Assembly: GCA_002224055.1 (NCBI GenBank)
Contig: AZLU01000108.1
Coordinates: 1-64,000 of the forward strand
Source of the DNA: Pezizomycotina sp. ARF18
Taxonomy: Eukaryota > Ascomycota
Length of the DNA: 64,000 nucleotides
Direction: 5' to 3'
Within the stretch, counting starts at the first letter, position 1. Each line of letters starts with the position of its first letter. The notes below the pieces were generated by a model that made no database searches, was not told where the DNA came from, and saw only the letters and a program-made list of their open reading frames with translations. Below, in pieces: positions 48,268-58,725 of the stretch. Position numbers and translations under genes: made by a program.

Positions 48268-49229
48268 TTAAATAATCATCAATATCCAATTCCTCGTAAT
48301 TATCCTGAAATCCTTCCGCTGCTTCACTTCGCCGTCTCGACGCGCTCTACATTCCCAGCCTACTGGCATCGTCGTCATGCATTTCGAACAATGTACTCCT
48401 TCCATAGCTCCTCGGGGATCGACCGTGCGGCATCGAGTGAACAAGACGCAGTTTCTGTACTTGGACTTCTCCGGTAACCTTTCCGTGCGTCTGATACGAT
48501 GAGGTGTTATCTCCTGAACCTCCTCAACTTTTCGGTCAAGGAGCCTCTGTACCATCCTCACGTCCGCAACAAGTTCGGTGCACTCAAGTATAGTGGGCTC
48601 AACTTTACCGTAATCCGTTAAAAGGCCTTTTTCCCTTTTGATGTCGAACATGGAGTCTAGAAGTACGTGGATGGATTCCGCGCGCTGTGCAACATTCGGT
48701 GTCGGGTAGCAGGTTCTATGCCTATGATGGGGAGATGTCTTAGAGTACAGCTCTACCATTGCCCGTGCTATCTCAGCCTTATAATATCCCGCGAGTCTTC
48801 TGAGCCATCCGAGCCATCCTGATCGTCCGAATATTCGCTAAGGGTCCGCATGTGGCGAAGAAGACTTCGAACCTGAATTCCGAGCGAGTATATAGCGGCG
48901 TCTCGAACCTCCCAATATATCAAGGAATGTGCCGGCGGCAAAGAGGTTCGCGTTGCCAAGAGCAGACTTGTGAGGAATAATCTCTCCAGAATAGAGATAC
49001 GCCATACAGTACTAGAAAATTTCTGGTTCGATGTCCGGGATCTTGAACACATTTTTAGCAGTCTTCGAGATTTCCCGTACAACAACCAGCGGAAGAATGA
49101 GGAGTTCGCGGCGAGAATGATTTTGTGTAGTCTGAATTTCTCCTGCTTTTCCGCCGTTCCCATGAAGATTGTGACATCTGAGAGTCTCCATCCCGAAGTA
49201 ATCTTTCGAAAGGCCAGTGCCAGAAACAA
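48268..49229 (-). CDS. BTB/POZ domain protein
   Basis: The BTB domain starts a few residues after the ATG at 49229: GWRLSDVTIFMG, then KFRLHKIILAANSSFF, and after a frame change FKIPDIEPEIF, YCMAYLYSGEIIPHKSALGN and ANLFAAGTFLDI. These are the signature blocks SDvtiFvG...HKliLaanSxFF...Y.YsGei of fungal BTB proteins. Such proteins dimerise and often act as adaptors for Cul3 ubiquitin ligases. The second half reads AEIARAMVELYSKTS, RAESIHVLLDSMFDIKREKG, ADVRMVQRLLDRKVEEVQEI and a Cys/His element VHCSKCMTTMPVGWEC, ending near 48268. The C-terminal CxxC...C could bind a metal. About 310 residues are covered, with two or three frame changes in the middle (49090, 48900). Confidence 0.7.
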
Positions 49230-49962
49230 AAGAATTACGAATTTTCTCGAACTATATTTAGCGGATGGATTCTCTACCCCTCAGGTCGAATCTTAATATC
49301 TCACCTTTCGAAATTCAGCGATCCTCTATTTGTATCGACCGCATTGTAACTATATAGGTCCGAGAACTCGTTCTAACTTCTGTTCTGGGGATGTCGTTCG
49401 CGGTATCGAAACGTATACTGGAAATATACTTCTACGCCCGCTCCTTCGCTGGCTCTCACCTCCATTATTCCCCTAACTTTCAGGACCGGTGGTGATAAGG
49501 GCTTCGTGTGATATTGGCCGATTTCCTTCAAAGAGCGAGATGGAGGCTTCAGGGGTCATCGATGGAGTCCATGGGAGTCGATGTTTTATAAAGGGGTTTA
49601 TTTAGGTCAATCTCGTATGCGCGGGAGTCGCCCTGGGGCGGGGAGGCACGTTTAAGTTTGGGCAGCTTTCGCCTAAAATTGCCGCCTTTGACGCCCCCAC
49701 AATTGATTTTTTCCATGCCGGCTATGAAACCCCCGCCATCCACTACCGTTATCGATAAAAAGCCAATTGTAAAACCTCCGCCTTCAGCTCTTCAACATCT
49801 CGAACTACGATTCACCCTCCGACGACAACGACCCTCCTTCTCTATGATCCCTATAATCATGTCACGATAGCTCCTCATCATAAGGCCCTAAAGCTACTGT
49901 AGCCTTGCTCCTCACTGCCTGAACCTCTTCTCCGATCATCACCGCTCGCCTCTCCTCGAAAG
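49230..49962. other. Intergenic spacer
   Basis: About 0.7 kb. A minus-strand frame at 49743-49549 (NFRRKLPKLKRASPPQGDSR) and plus-strand proline-rich frames overlap here. I cannot tell which, if any, is real; the plus-strand ones could be the N-terminal part of the next gene. Confidence 0.4.
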
Positions 49963-51072
49963 ATGTCCTTCCTCCTCCGCCCGCAGATCAATCCTCCTCT
50001 CCCTCTCCATAGCCACTCCTTCCTACGCCATCTACGAATGCCGCCGGTTAACGAAGCTGTACCCCCGCCGCAAGCCCGAACACTTCTCGCCGGTCCTCAT
50101 CCCCCACGCCCGTGCACGCAGCACGTGCCCCGCTCCCAAGCCGTCGTCTTCAGCGCCCGGTTGCACGGGATGTCTTGTACGCCGCCCGTAGGAAATACCT
50201 CAAAGAACACGCTAGCGAACTGGACTTATGGCAGACGACGACCACGGCGGTGGAGAGGATGAAGGAGGGAAACAGAAGCCGCGGAGCGCGTTCGATTACG
50301 GTGATGACGTGGTGAGCTTGAACGAGCTGTGGGCGAGGACGTGGTTGGGTGTACGACTATCTCACGCGAGGCGCGGTGGTACGGTATCCTCTTCGATAGA
50401 CACGCTAAGCGGAAATCTGCGGATGCAGCTACTGCAACAACATGGAGAAGAATTGGAGCGCGAGTGGTACGGCGGCGGGTAGCTTATCCATACACTTCAA
50501 CTCCTCCTCCGAATCACCGCTAAAAGCGTCAGCTTCTGCGCATACTTCCTCCTCTGCTAGTTCCACGAATAATTCTTGGCCGACGTCATACAACACCCTA
50601 CAATTCTCGCAGAACCAACCTATTCTCCGCGGTATATTTCACCGTAATACGTCCGCCGTCGGAACACAACGGTCTACTATTCAAGTGGGACGTGCCGCAC
50701 TCCGCGCTCGTCCGGTGGAGTAGATCGAGCGGTTCATGGTATGTGGATGCCCTGGCGCATATTCTCCGGCGGCAAACAAATGCTCGACGTCGTACCCATC
50801 TGGGAAAACGGGGGTTGTGGGTGGACGTACGGTATTCCTGCGCGCAGTTTTTTGAGGACGATATGAGTGAGGACCCTCTACACCCGGATTCTCCAGACGA
50901 GAGGAGGGATAAAGGAAGGAAGAGTGGTGGTGACGGTGCGAGTGGCGGGTTATTTGGAAGGATTAGACATCCGGGGGCTAGTATTTCGGGGTGGATAGGA
51001 GGAAGGAGATACCGGGGTGGGCGAGGTGGTTGCATGAGATGTACGCGAGGAAATTGCTGGATGAAGCCGTGA
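49963..51072 (+). CDS. Unrecognised protein, probably membrane-associated (frameshifted)
   Basis: Pieces in all three plus frames read as one protein. Near 49990 there is a hydrophobic start ILLSLSIATPSYAIYECRRL, then TKLYPRRKPEHFSPVLIPHA, RDVLYAARRKYLKEHASELD near 50165, and SAFDYGDDVVSLNELWARTW near 50290. Then come HFNSSSESPLKA near 50500, LLFKWDVPHSALVRWSRSSG near 50670, and WYVDALAHILRRQ near 50735. The aromatic-rich VPHSALVRWSRSSGSW...VPIWENGG segment (to about 50815) looks conserved, but I do not know the family. A possible membrane segment lies at the N-terminus. The true start and end are uncertain, and the count of frame changes is at least five. The GC content is raised compared with the flanks, as expected for coding sequence. 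Confidence 0.35.
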
Positions 51073-51769
51073 GGAAGATCGTGAAGGATGCGAGGGCGGA
51101 TTGGGGGGCGATGGTGGTAGGAGGCGGGTGATGAGGATTGAAGACGTAGCGGACGTTGCGGGGACGAGGATAGTAGAGGATGAGGGAGTATAATGAAGGT
51201 AGAGAAGGCGATGAGGACAGCGATGCGGAGGGGAGAAGAGATTGAAGGAGATCAATGTCTTAATAGCATAGATTATAACCCTTGGATAGTGGTAGTATTG
51301 CTTTAAAAAGGGAGGACTTGTGGTTTTGCTTTGAGAGAAGAGGTGGACGTTTTTATTAAGTACAAGAATGCGTGCTCCGTCCGTATTCCGCTTTATTTCA
51401 TCATTCTCTCTCCACTCTGGTCACCACGTGCTTATGTTTTCTTCCCTCTTTGTACGTTAATGGGTCTGCTGCGGTCAGCCCAATCGCAACAAGCAATTCA
51501 GGCATTCTATGGGTTATTTTATATTCGTTTCCCAAGAAATTCGATAGGAAGAAATTATCATAGTAGGCCTCGCGCTACTGAAATTCTTCGACAATTGTAT
51601 AGCAAAACTAACAGTTGCACATAACGGCGAAATTAGCAATGATGAAGAGAAGATAATCGCTGTTTAAGTGTATCGCGGAAATTTTCCAATCCATAGAAAC
51701 TACCAAGATAACGGAACAAAGCAGGCTTCGAAGCCATACCAATCTACACGAGCTCACTTATTCCGAATA
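51073..51769. other. Intergenic spacer
   Basis: About 0.7 kb. The short plus-strand frames at 51331-51624 have no coding character. Nothing is supported. Confidence 0.4.
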
Positions 51770-52458
51770 CCTTCCACATAATCCTCCTCAGCGATCGGCG
51801 GCTCCTGCCAACCTTCGGGCCTAAGATTGCACCTCATCCCCCGTTGAACATGTTATTCACAATGAATGCCCGCGGTGGATTAGCATACCTCTATCTATGG
51901 TCGTCAATCCCTTCCACCTTCCAATGTGCAACTGGTGTACTTCGGAGAGGTGTATAACAGTCGACGTATCCCACTTCATTAACCGTCCATCAACTCCTAC
52001 GTATTTATCCTCCTCCAGGTTACGTAAAACTCGCAGATCGATTAGAGGGGGACGGGGTGCATGATTGACGACCCGAACTTGTAGCCGTTGCGGGTGCGCT
52101 TACGTGGCGGGTGGGTGAATGCGGCGAGGCACTCTTCGTCGTCGGTGCCGATGGTGTCGCCGCCGTCGAATTGAATGACTCCACCTAGGATTTGCTGTTC
52201 GGCCAGAAAGCCGCGGTGTCGTTAAGCTTGTTAGAGAACGCAAGAGGTTTTGAATATTCGGCGTGGCGGAGGTAAGAAAATCCTTGTCTTATCGCGGGGG
52301 AACTCGATGTAGCTGAATTCGTCTACTCTGCAGAGGTTGACGGCAAGGTTTCGATGACGAACTCGAAGAGCGGGAGGGGATCTTCGGCTTCCTTTGATGA
52401 TGCTAGGAAGCTTCTTATGGACTATGTATACGTAACAGTGGATTATTAGAAGGGACAT
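51770..52458 (-). CDS. Unknown protein family, local copy 1
   Basis: First of three diverged copies of one unrecognised family. Blocks in order: EDPLPLFEFVIETLPSTSAE near 52380, LNDTAAFWPNSK near 52215, GGVIQFDGGDTIGTDDEE near 52185, AAFTHPPRKRTRNGYKFGSS near 52125, VHQLHIGRWKGLTTID near 51925, and PPRAFIVNNMFNGG near 51878-51840. The same blocks occur in the same order in the two plus-strand copies downstream (PLPxFE, AAFW, GGVI.F, IGRWK, NMxNGG). No signal peptide or helix is seen; it looks like a soluble alpha/beta protein. Several stops and shifts lie between the blocks. Its N-terminal part, matching EIPDWPRR of copy 3, was not found. This copy is inverted relative to the other two. Confidence 0.5.
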
Positions 52459-53399
52459 GATGTATAAAAGATAATCAGAGTTTTACCGCAATAAATCATC
52501 AAGAGCCTAGGAGGCCGATTTCGATCTATAAACGCCAGAGATCTCAGTCCATTTACCTGAACAAGCTTACTACGGTTGCGGTGCCGCTAGATAAGCGTTT
52601 TTGGAATGAGAAGTTAAGAAATTCCATTAGGGGAAGTTTTTAACTTTAGCCGCCGTATGATATGAGATTCATCTGTTAAGTAAAGAAAGGATCGGTGTCC
52701 ACTAAACGTGGTACGATTATTCAAATAAGGAACCCTACTGAAAATAGAGTATGCTCGTTAGTCTAGACGCAATGAAAGTATTAACAAGACTAGCCAGATA
52801 TCTGCTGATACACTGCTGAAGAAATTGGACTGGCTTATAAACAGCTTGCGTCGATTATTCAGTAGCGGAATGAGAAAAAGCACCACGGGAATGGACTCCG
52901 GTCTGCAGTATCAATCATACTGACCGCTAACCACTTCGCTAGCGGCGAGTTAGGCGCCTTCTGTTGTGGGCTCGGCGCTAAAAGGCATTGGTGTCGAAAG
53001 TTTAAAAGTCTTTGCGAGTCATAAAGCTCCAAAACCGTTGTTTACTCTTAGTGTAACTCGATCAAGCTCTTTCAAGGTTGTTCAGCGTCTGCTACTATCG
53101 AAATAAACGACACAGAGACAGCCATGGATCTGGAGCCTATACGGATTGATCCATCGAACCATCGACTTGGCCTATACCTTTTGATCTTAAGAGCGTACGG
53201 CCGTGCCTTAAGCTCGGAAGTCTGTCATAGCAGACTGTGGCAAGATCGAGGAACTGACGGTAAGTGTTCTCCATAGCGACGTCGCCCGACGCACCTTCTA
53301 TAAGCTGCTGGATGAGAAAAGCAGACGCGACCGGCGCGACGCCGTTAGCACCCCACTGATACAATATAAGGATGATATTATCGATTTATTTCAAAGCAA
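52459..53399. other. Spacer between divergent copies of the unknown family
   Basis: About 0.9 kb. It holds the word CACTTCGCTAGCG (52932-52944), which recurs inverted at 54521-54533. On the minus strand, 53364-53137 reads WGANGVAPVASAFLIQQLIE and NTYRQFLDLATVCYDRLPSL, which looks like natural protein but has no partner sequence around it. Confidence 0.4.
53137..53364 (-). CDS. Short protein-like reading, unassigned
   Basis: A 75-codon open frame (from MYQWGANGVAPVASAF) with even composition and no low complexity: LIQQLIEGASGDVAMENTYR, FLDLATVCYDRLPSLR. It is uninterrupted, but there is no extension upstream or downstream in any frame that I can connect. It may be an exon or relic of a larger gene, or a shadow of the N-terminal part of copy 2 on the opposite strand (there KLLDEKSRRDRRDAV). 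No family is recognised. Confidence 0.2.
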   Translation of the reverse strand: MYQWGANGVAPVASAFLIQQLIEGASGDVAMENTYRQFLDLATVCYDRLPSLRHGRTLLRSKGIGQVDGSMDQSV

Positions 53400-54379
53400 A
53401 GTCACAAAATATCAAGCAGGCTAGAGTTCCAATGCTGTGAGTGCTGTCCTCTAATTAAGTTTTCTCCTTTTGTTTCTTTCTAACCGCACCTATAGTGTCT
53501 AAAACGATTCCAAGACTCTGACGGAAACATCATCCGACTCCCCAGAAAAGCATTTAGTACTGTTCGAGCTTGTCGTCGAGGTATCCATGCTCTTGCTGTA
53601 AGACGTTTATAGAAAAGGCAAGGAGATGATAAGCGAAGGAAAAATAGGGGCGGAACCCGAACGCAGGTCTCCCATACTTACATCATGGCGAATACCACGA
53701 ACGCCAAGGGCTGCCAGACAACGAGAATGACGTAGCCGCGTTCTGGGCAGAAACCAAATTTTGGCGGGTGATATAGTTCGACTAACGGAACTTCCTGGGA
53801 AGAGTGTTTGGCAGCTTTCATTCACTCGCAACGGCGCGCTGACGGGGTTCGTATGGGCGCTCGGTCATGTACCTCTCGAAATCGATGCTATAAAGACTTT
53901 TCTGGATCATTTAGAGAAAGACGCCTTCGTCGATGCGACGGAACCGCTATTAGAGTTCAAAACGGGATGCTTTGGTGGAGATTAACCTTCACGAAAATAC
54001 CGAAGATGAATATCGGACGTTTGGAAAGATTTAGGGATACTGGATTCTGGCTCACGCAACCTCCGCCGTCCGTTCGTTACGGTAATATGCTGAACGCTGG
54101 GAGAAGGTGGTGCTCACACCGCTGGAGGATGGATTGGTGGATGAAGATGGGTATTATTTGGTGACAGGCGGACCACGCCGGGAGCGGGTGGATGAAATGC
54201 CCCAGAAGGGCGAAAGGCCCATGGGTAACAATTGCGGCTATAGCTCAGCAAGATATGCAGGCGCAGTGATGATAGGGGACTTTTCATGGCCAGCGATTGC
54301 GGAACAAGTAGCTAGAAAACCCGCCAACTCCTATAGATGTAAGATACGAAAGAGATCTAGAAGAAATGTCAAACCTTGA
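53400..54379 (+). CDS. Unknown protein family, local copy 2
   Basis: Second copy of the unrecognised family. Blocks: DSPEKHLVLFELVVEV at about 53537, NDVAAFWAETKFWRVI at about 53726, GHVPLEIDAIKTFLDHLEKD at about 53863, AFVDATEPLLEFK next to it, IPKMNIGRLERF at about 53997, and VRYGNMLNAGRRW at about 54072. Then, in another frame, ERWEKVVLTPLEDGLVDEDG at about 54090-54150 and a polar end. It aligns block by block with copy 3 (54.8-55.9 kb) and copy 1. The WEKVVLTPLED continuation is the best-kept C-terminal part of the three. At least four frame changes are visible. The N-terminal exons upstream of 53500 are unclear. Function is unknown; no membrane segment is seen. Confidence 0.5.
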
Positions 54380-54573
54380 AGTTACATTTCTCTTAAGAAA
54401 TCACGCGAGATCGAGTACGATTTCTCAGCGAGCGAGCTCAATGAAGCCTCTACTTATCTGTGATATGTAGTCCGAGGACCACCGTGACCGGCCCTCAAAA
54501 AACCCAGGCAACACCGCCGACGCTAGCGAAGTGCGGCTAATTATAGTAAATCCACGGTTGGCTCGTTGGCCCG

Positions 54574-54603
54574 CCTGGCGCTAAAAAGACCACCTTAGCG
54601 CCA
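54574..54603. repeat. Perfect 9-bp inverted repeat (hairpin) between two family copies
   Basis: TGGCGCTAA (54576-54584) is followed by a 10-base loop AAAGACCACC and TTAGCGCCA: a perfect 9-bp stem. Forty-odd bases upstream is CGCTAGCGAAGTG (54521-54533), whose exact inverted copy lies at 52932-52944 on the other side of copy 2. The word GGCGCTAAAA also recurs near 52973. This could be the terminal structure of a small DNA element, but no clear terminal inverted repeat or target duplication was found. Confidence 0.4.
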
Positions 54604-54843
54604 AAACCTCCCCAAGTTATTTTGCGGGTTTTCCAACATATTTCCCTTTTTTAAATTCCCCGCTTCTCCCACTTTGATACTTAGGATTGGAGAATTTACC
54701 TCGGGTCTTGATTAATATATATGATATCTTCAATTACTCAGTAGACCGAACCGCGATTCCAAATCTGTAGAGCTGGTATTCAGTACTCCTCGAGTTCTTC
54801 TTCTCAGGGTGCTCTCGGGTAATCAAATATTAATCTTCACCTC

Positions 54844-55950
54844 ATGGACCAAAATGCGATAAGCAACGACGGTCTTGAGATACCAGATTGGCCGAGGCGG
54901 GTTGAATCCCAAGCTGAAAAGCCATGTCTCGTTCTTGGCAGCCTACCGCTGGAGGACACCGCCACGATCGAGAGTTTGGCGCGAAAAATCCTTCACAGCG
55001 AGGTTGCGAAGCTCACGTTTACAAAGTCCTCGATGGGAATAAAGAGATGAGAGCGAGACCGAGGCGACCGACCGGCTTACCGCTGAATATGACTACAAAA
55101 TCACCGACACTTTTAGAGCAGAAATTCAGAATCTCCATAGTTTGGAAATTCCGGTTGAAGTAAATAAATTACTCCTGAGATTTCTGGTTCAACCTTTTCT
55201 TTCTACAACTTCTGAATGCTTATTAACCTTCAAATTTTAGACGCTAGTAAGGTTTCAGGGTGTATCATCTAATGCCCCCGCAGGCTCCCCAGAGAAGGCT
55301 TTGAAGCTATTTGAGCTTCTGGTAGAGGTAATCCACGCGCTCGCCGTAAGGCTATACGTAAGGGATATGGGCATTTCGAGCTCCTAAAGAGCCACGGTAT
55401 CAATCCAGACGAATGGTTGCCTTTTCTCGTTCACGACGAATAAGAGAACTTAATAAGTTTCCGTTCAAGGACAGGGACATGGCCGCGTTTGGGCGGAGCC
55501 GAAATTTCGGTGGCGTAATTCGATTTCGATCGCGGCACCTCGGGAGAACGATTGCTTGGGCGTTCGTCCATCCGCAGCGCGCGCGTCCTGATCCATCCAC
55601 CTGGGGCCACCTTTGCTGTATCCGCTTCCTTTTGAATCGATAAAAATTTTCTTCGCGCTCTGGAGCAAGATGCCTTTACCAACGTCAAGGGGCGCTGTTG
55701 AATGGGCCCATCGGCTGAAATATCAACCCTGACATTCCCAAATTAAACATAGGCCGCTGGAAGAGGATAGAAATAATGAATTACGTGATCCCGAAGGCGC
55801 CGCCGGCTTTCGTCACGGGTAATATGTTAAATGGCGGGAGAGGTTGCGTTGGAAGGCAAGCACTCCAGTAGAGATGCACCGCAGGACGGAAAGACAGAAG
55901 AGGTGCAACCGATACCCGATGGATCCAGCATATAGGCATGGTTTTTCGGC
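54844..55950 (+). CDS. Unknown protein family, local copy 3
   Basis: Third and most complete copy. A start at 54844 (MDQNAISNDGLEIPDWPRRV) is followed by KPCLVLGSLPLEDTATIESL and ARKILHSEVAKL. Next, in another frame, DRLTAEYDYKITDTFRAEIQ and a junction near 55160-55245 that may be an intron. Then SPEKALKLFELLVEVIHALA at about 55288, MAAFGRSRNFGGVIRFRSR at about 55480, WAFVHPQ near 55555, PLPFESIKIFFALW-like near 55630, IPKLNIGRWKRIEI at about 55735, and AFVTGNMLNGGRG at about 55808. The order matches copies 1 and 2. Length would be about 330 residues. I do not recognise the family. Frame changes occur at least at four places. Plus-strand orientation is the same as copy 2, 1.4 kb upstream, so the pair is a tandem duplication. 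Confidence 0.5.
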
Positions 55951-56350
55951 TCGAAGGAGAATAGCGATTAGTGATGTTCCTTATAGGCACTATCCTATAA
56001 TACAGCAAGTATATACCAGTTCCAGCTTAATTAATACCTGAGGGCGCCATGACCGTATAATTCCATCGGGATACCATGACAGGCCTAGGTTTCTTGACTA
56101 ATTCTGAGAATTACGAGTCTCCATATGTAATTATTTGAAGTTTTGCGATTCACCTTCTGGGGTTTATTCAGGGTATAATCTATATATTATAAACTTTATA
56201 TCAATTCCGAATATCATTAACCGTTGCTTCGAGTAACAAAAAACAAGTCTATAGTCTGCATTTAATTTTCTTATTCAAATCCGACCCTCAATAATACATC
56301 CCATTTCATTAGTGAAAACATTTCTAAATCGCCCAGGTGACAGATATCCT
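55951..56350. other. Intergenic spacer
   Basis: About 400 bases, AT-rich, between the end of family copy 3 and the 3' end of the cysteine-rich gene. No feature is seen apart from presumed 3' UTRs of the two convergent genes. Confidence 0.5.
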
Positions 56351-56354
56351 TTAT

Positions 56355-56873
56355 TTAATTCCAGCACTGGATGCTCTGGGCATACAGAGCGTACGAGTTG
56401 AGGCGCCGGGGTTGCCGATGTCATTCTGCGGCGGCGGCGGGTAGCAAGAACCACCTTCCTGGCGATTGCAAGTCCAATTATCTACGTACTGACAGTCTCG
56501 GCTCCTATATTTACAAAACAAGAACATAAGCTGTTATTCGGATTAAAGCGAGCAAAACAGTGCTGTAAACTTACGTGAAGAGATGCACGAGTACCCCTGA
56601 TCGGCGCCGATGTATTGGATCTGTTTCCGGGCCACTGGTTGTTAATGTTCCAGCGAGCGTGTCCAGGTTCACGCAGCCGTCGCCGGTGAAATGCGTGCAT
56701 GGCTGGGCCCAGTTGTTACCGGCGCAAAAGTAGGCCTAAATGAAGAGGTTAGTATCATAGGTTTGGGTGCTAAATATATTGAATGTACTTACACCTCCAT
56801 CGGCGCGCTTGGCGATCTCGGGAGCGGCGGCGGCGAGGCCCAAGAAGGTGGAAAGGACGGTAATGTAATGCAT
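56355..56873 (-). CDS. Small secreted cysteine-rich protein (eight cysteines)
   Basis: The ATG at 56873 opens a classic signal peptide (MHYITVLSTFLGLAAAAPEI) followed by AKRADGG, whose Lys-Arg is a Kex2-type processing site. Intron 1 has GTAAGT and ATTTAG sites. Exon 2 reads AYFCAGNNWAQPCTHFTGDG, CVNLDTL, INNQWPGNRSN and DQGYSCISS, followed by a GTAAGT intron. Exon 3 reads CQYVDNWTCNRQEGGSCYPP with a proline run, and the end SYALYAQSIQCWN with a stop at 56355-56357. That makes eight cysteines in the mature chain of about 110 residues, enough for four disulfides. Size, signal, Kex2 site and Cys content fit a secreted effector-like or surface protein of filamentous fungi; the function is unknown. 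Two or three single-base frame changes lie in exons 2 and 3. Confidence 0.7.
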
Positions 56874-58725
56874 TTTGGTATTTGGTATTGATTTTAAGAA
56901 TATCTGACGATGGAGAGATATAAATATTGAAAGACTGGGAGGAGGTTTTCTGGGTTTCTGGCACAGGAGTTAATGGAGAATGATGGGTGAATGAGAGTCG
57001 AATGAGAAGGGATCATCGCCAGGTTTTATAGACTTTTTTTTAACACGTTAGGGTGACATGCTCCCTGTAGAGTGATTAAACGGTTGCGAGACTCATTTCT
57101 CTACCGAGTCCTAGGATCTCACGATTGAGATGGTGTATGTGAATGAGCCATTCGAGGAAGGCAAACAAAAAGGTGCAGGGAGGCGTACTTAATTTCACGA
57201 TATACATCGATATACAGGGATCTCACTACAGGAACTGTCCGAAAAAAACCAACTCAGATAAATCCGAGCTGACTGGTGTGGAGCTCTAGCACGAAGTTGC
57301 AACCTGCCTTCCGATGTGCACTCGGTATTCCGATTGGCAATCTCGCTAGAGCCTGTAGTGACCATAGCGCAAGAGCTAGGTATATATGGAGTTACAACGG
57401 CGCACACTCGGAGAAGAACCCTAGCAGAACGTTCCTGAAAACATGAGGCTGTAAGGTTCAATTACAACCAAAGTTATAAACGGTAAACCGCAGTCGAGCG
57501 TATATATCCCATGCTCGGCTACAAGTATTTAATAAATGAGCAGAAATATACGCACGCGGGAATTGTTCTGTTTACTCCTAGGACCCTTGCTATCAGATTC
57601 GAAAAAAGCAGTTGGTTTCGTCTCCTTTGGAAGAATACGATAATGTTGAGGGAGTCTGAAAACCTCGTGCAATCGTCCAAACCTAGCTTATCTTTTCTTT
57701 TTTTTTCCGGGGGTTTACAGGATTAACTATTAGTTGAGCGGGAGATAGAGTTAACAAAAATCGGCTAACGGCGCAGCTCTTGAGAGGCGGAAAAACATAA
57801 GCAGTGTTTTAGGAAAGTGGTTTTACAGAAAGGAAAGAAACGTAGAGCTTGATATTATAATCATTAGATCGTGATTTCGCGGCTTACCGTTGCAGCCTTG
57901 GAGAACTCCATGGAATCGTTAAAAGTTGTTCTTTCCACGTCGTGTAAGGCAGAGTTACATTCGCTCATCTGAAAAAGAGTCTCGGAATAACCGATTTTGG
58001 TAAAACAAGAAGCTTTTCGAGAAGTTTATGTACAGGGATATTATTAATTACTAGTCTCGCTTGTATTTCTTTTCGTATTCCATCTTGGGGCCGGCCAGTC
58101 AATTAACAGTGGTGTTTAACTCTATTTGTCAGGCTATGTCAGCGTTTACTGTGCTCTTTTATCGGAATCTGAGAGCCGCTGTCGAGAATTGATTGGGCGG
58201 TAAATGGCTGCGGCATAACTCCCGAGACCACAAATTTCCCACGAGAAACACATGGAATGTGTGTAACGGCAGTTGCATGCGTAGATAGTCGAAATGAGCA
58301 CGAGATTCTGACTTGCAGATACGATCGGATCAAATAAGATCCTTGTATTAGAACTCTAAGCTAGTACCTATATACCTGCTATAAGCATGCTGCCATAGCC
58401 TTATGTGCTTGTCTCAATCACTGCCCACGGAATTAACTCATGGCTTCCAACGAATGATTCCTAGACTGCTCATAAGCGAACCAAAGAAAACCATTGTCAT
58501 TCACGAAGCTGCAGATAGATTAATTTAGCCTCGTTGCTTCAGCCTAGTAAGATCAGCTTTCAATGAACTATTTTATTTTTTAAATCTAAGAAATGCTGAT
58601 TCGTCAATCTAACATCGGATTCATATTACTTTAGCTATTATGAATCTCTTTGTAACCATTAGAAACTAACAATTAAACAACCGCCCGGTCGGATTGCAAA
58701 AAGCCCTTTCGGTATTGAACTTCGT
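56874..58725. other. Intergenic spacer between two secreted-protein genes
   Basis: About 1.85 kb. The first 200 bases upstream of 56873 should be the promoter and leader of the cysteine-rich gene (TTTTATAGACTTTTTTTTAA near 57020). No other feature could be supported; open frames are short. Confidence 0.5.
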
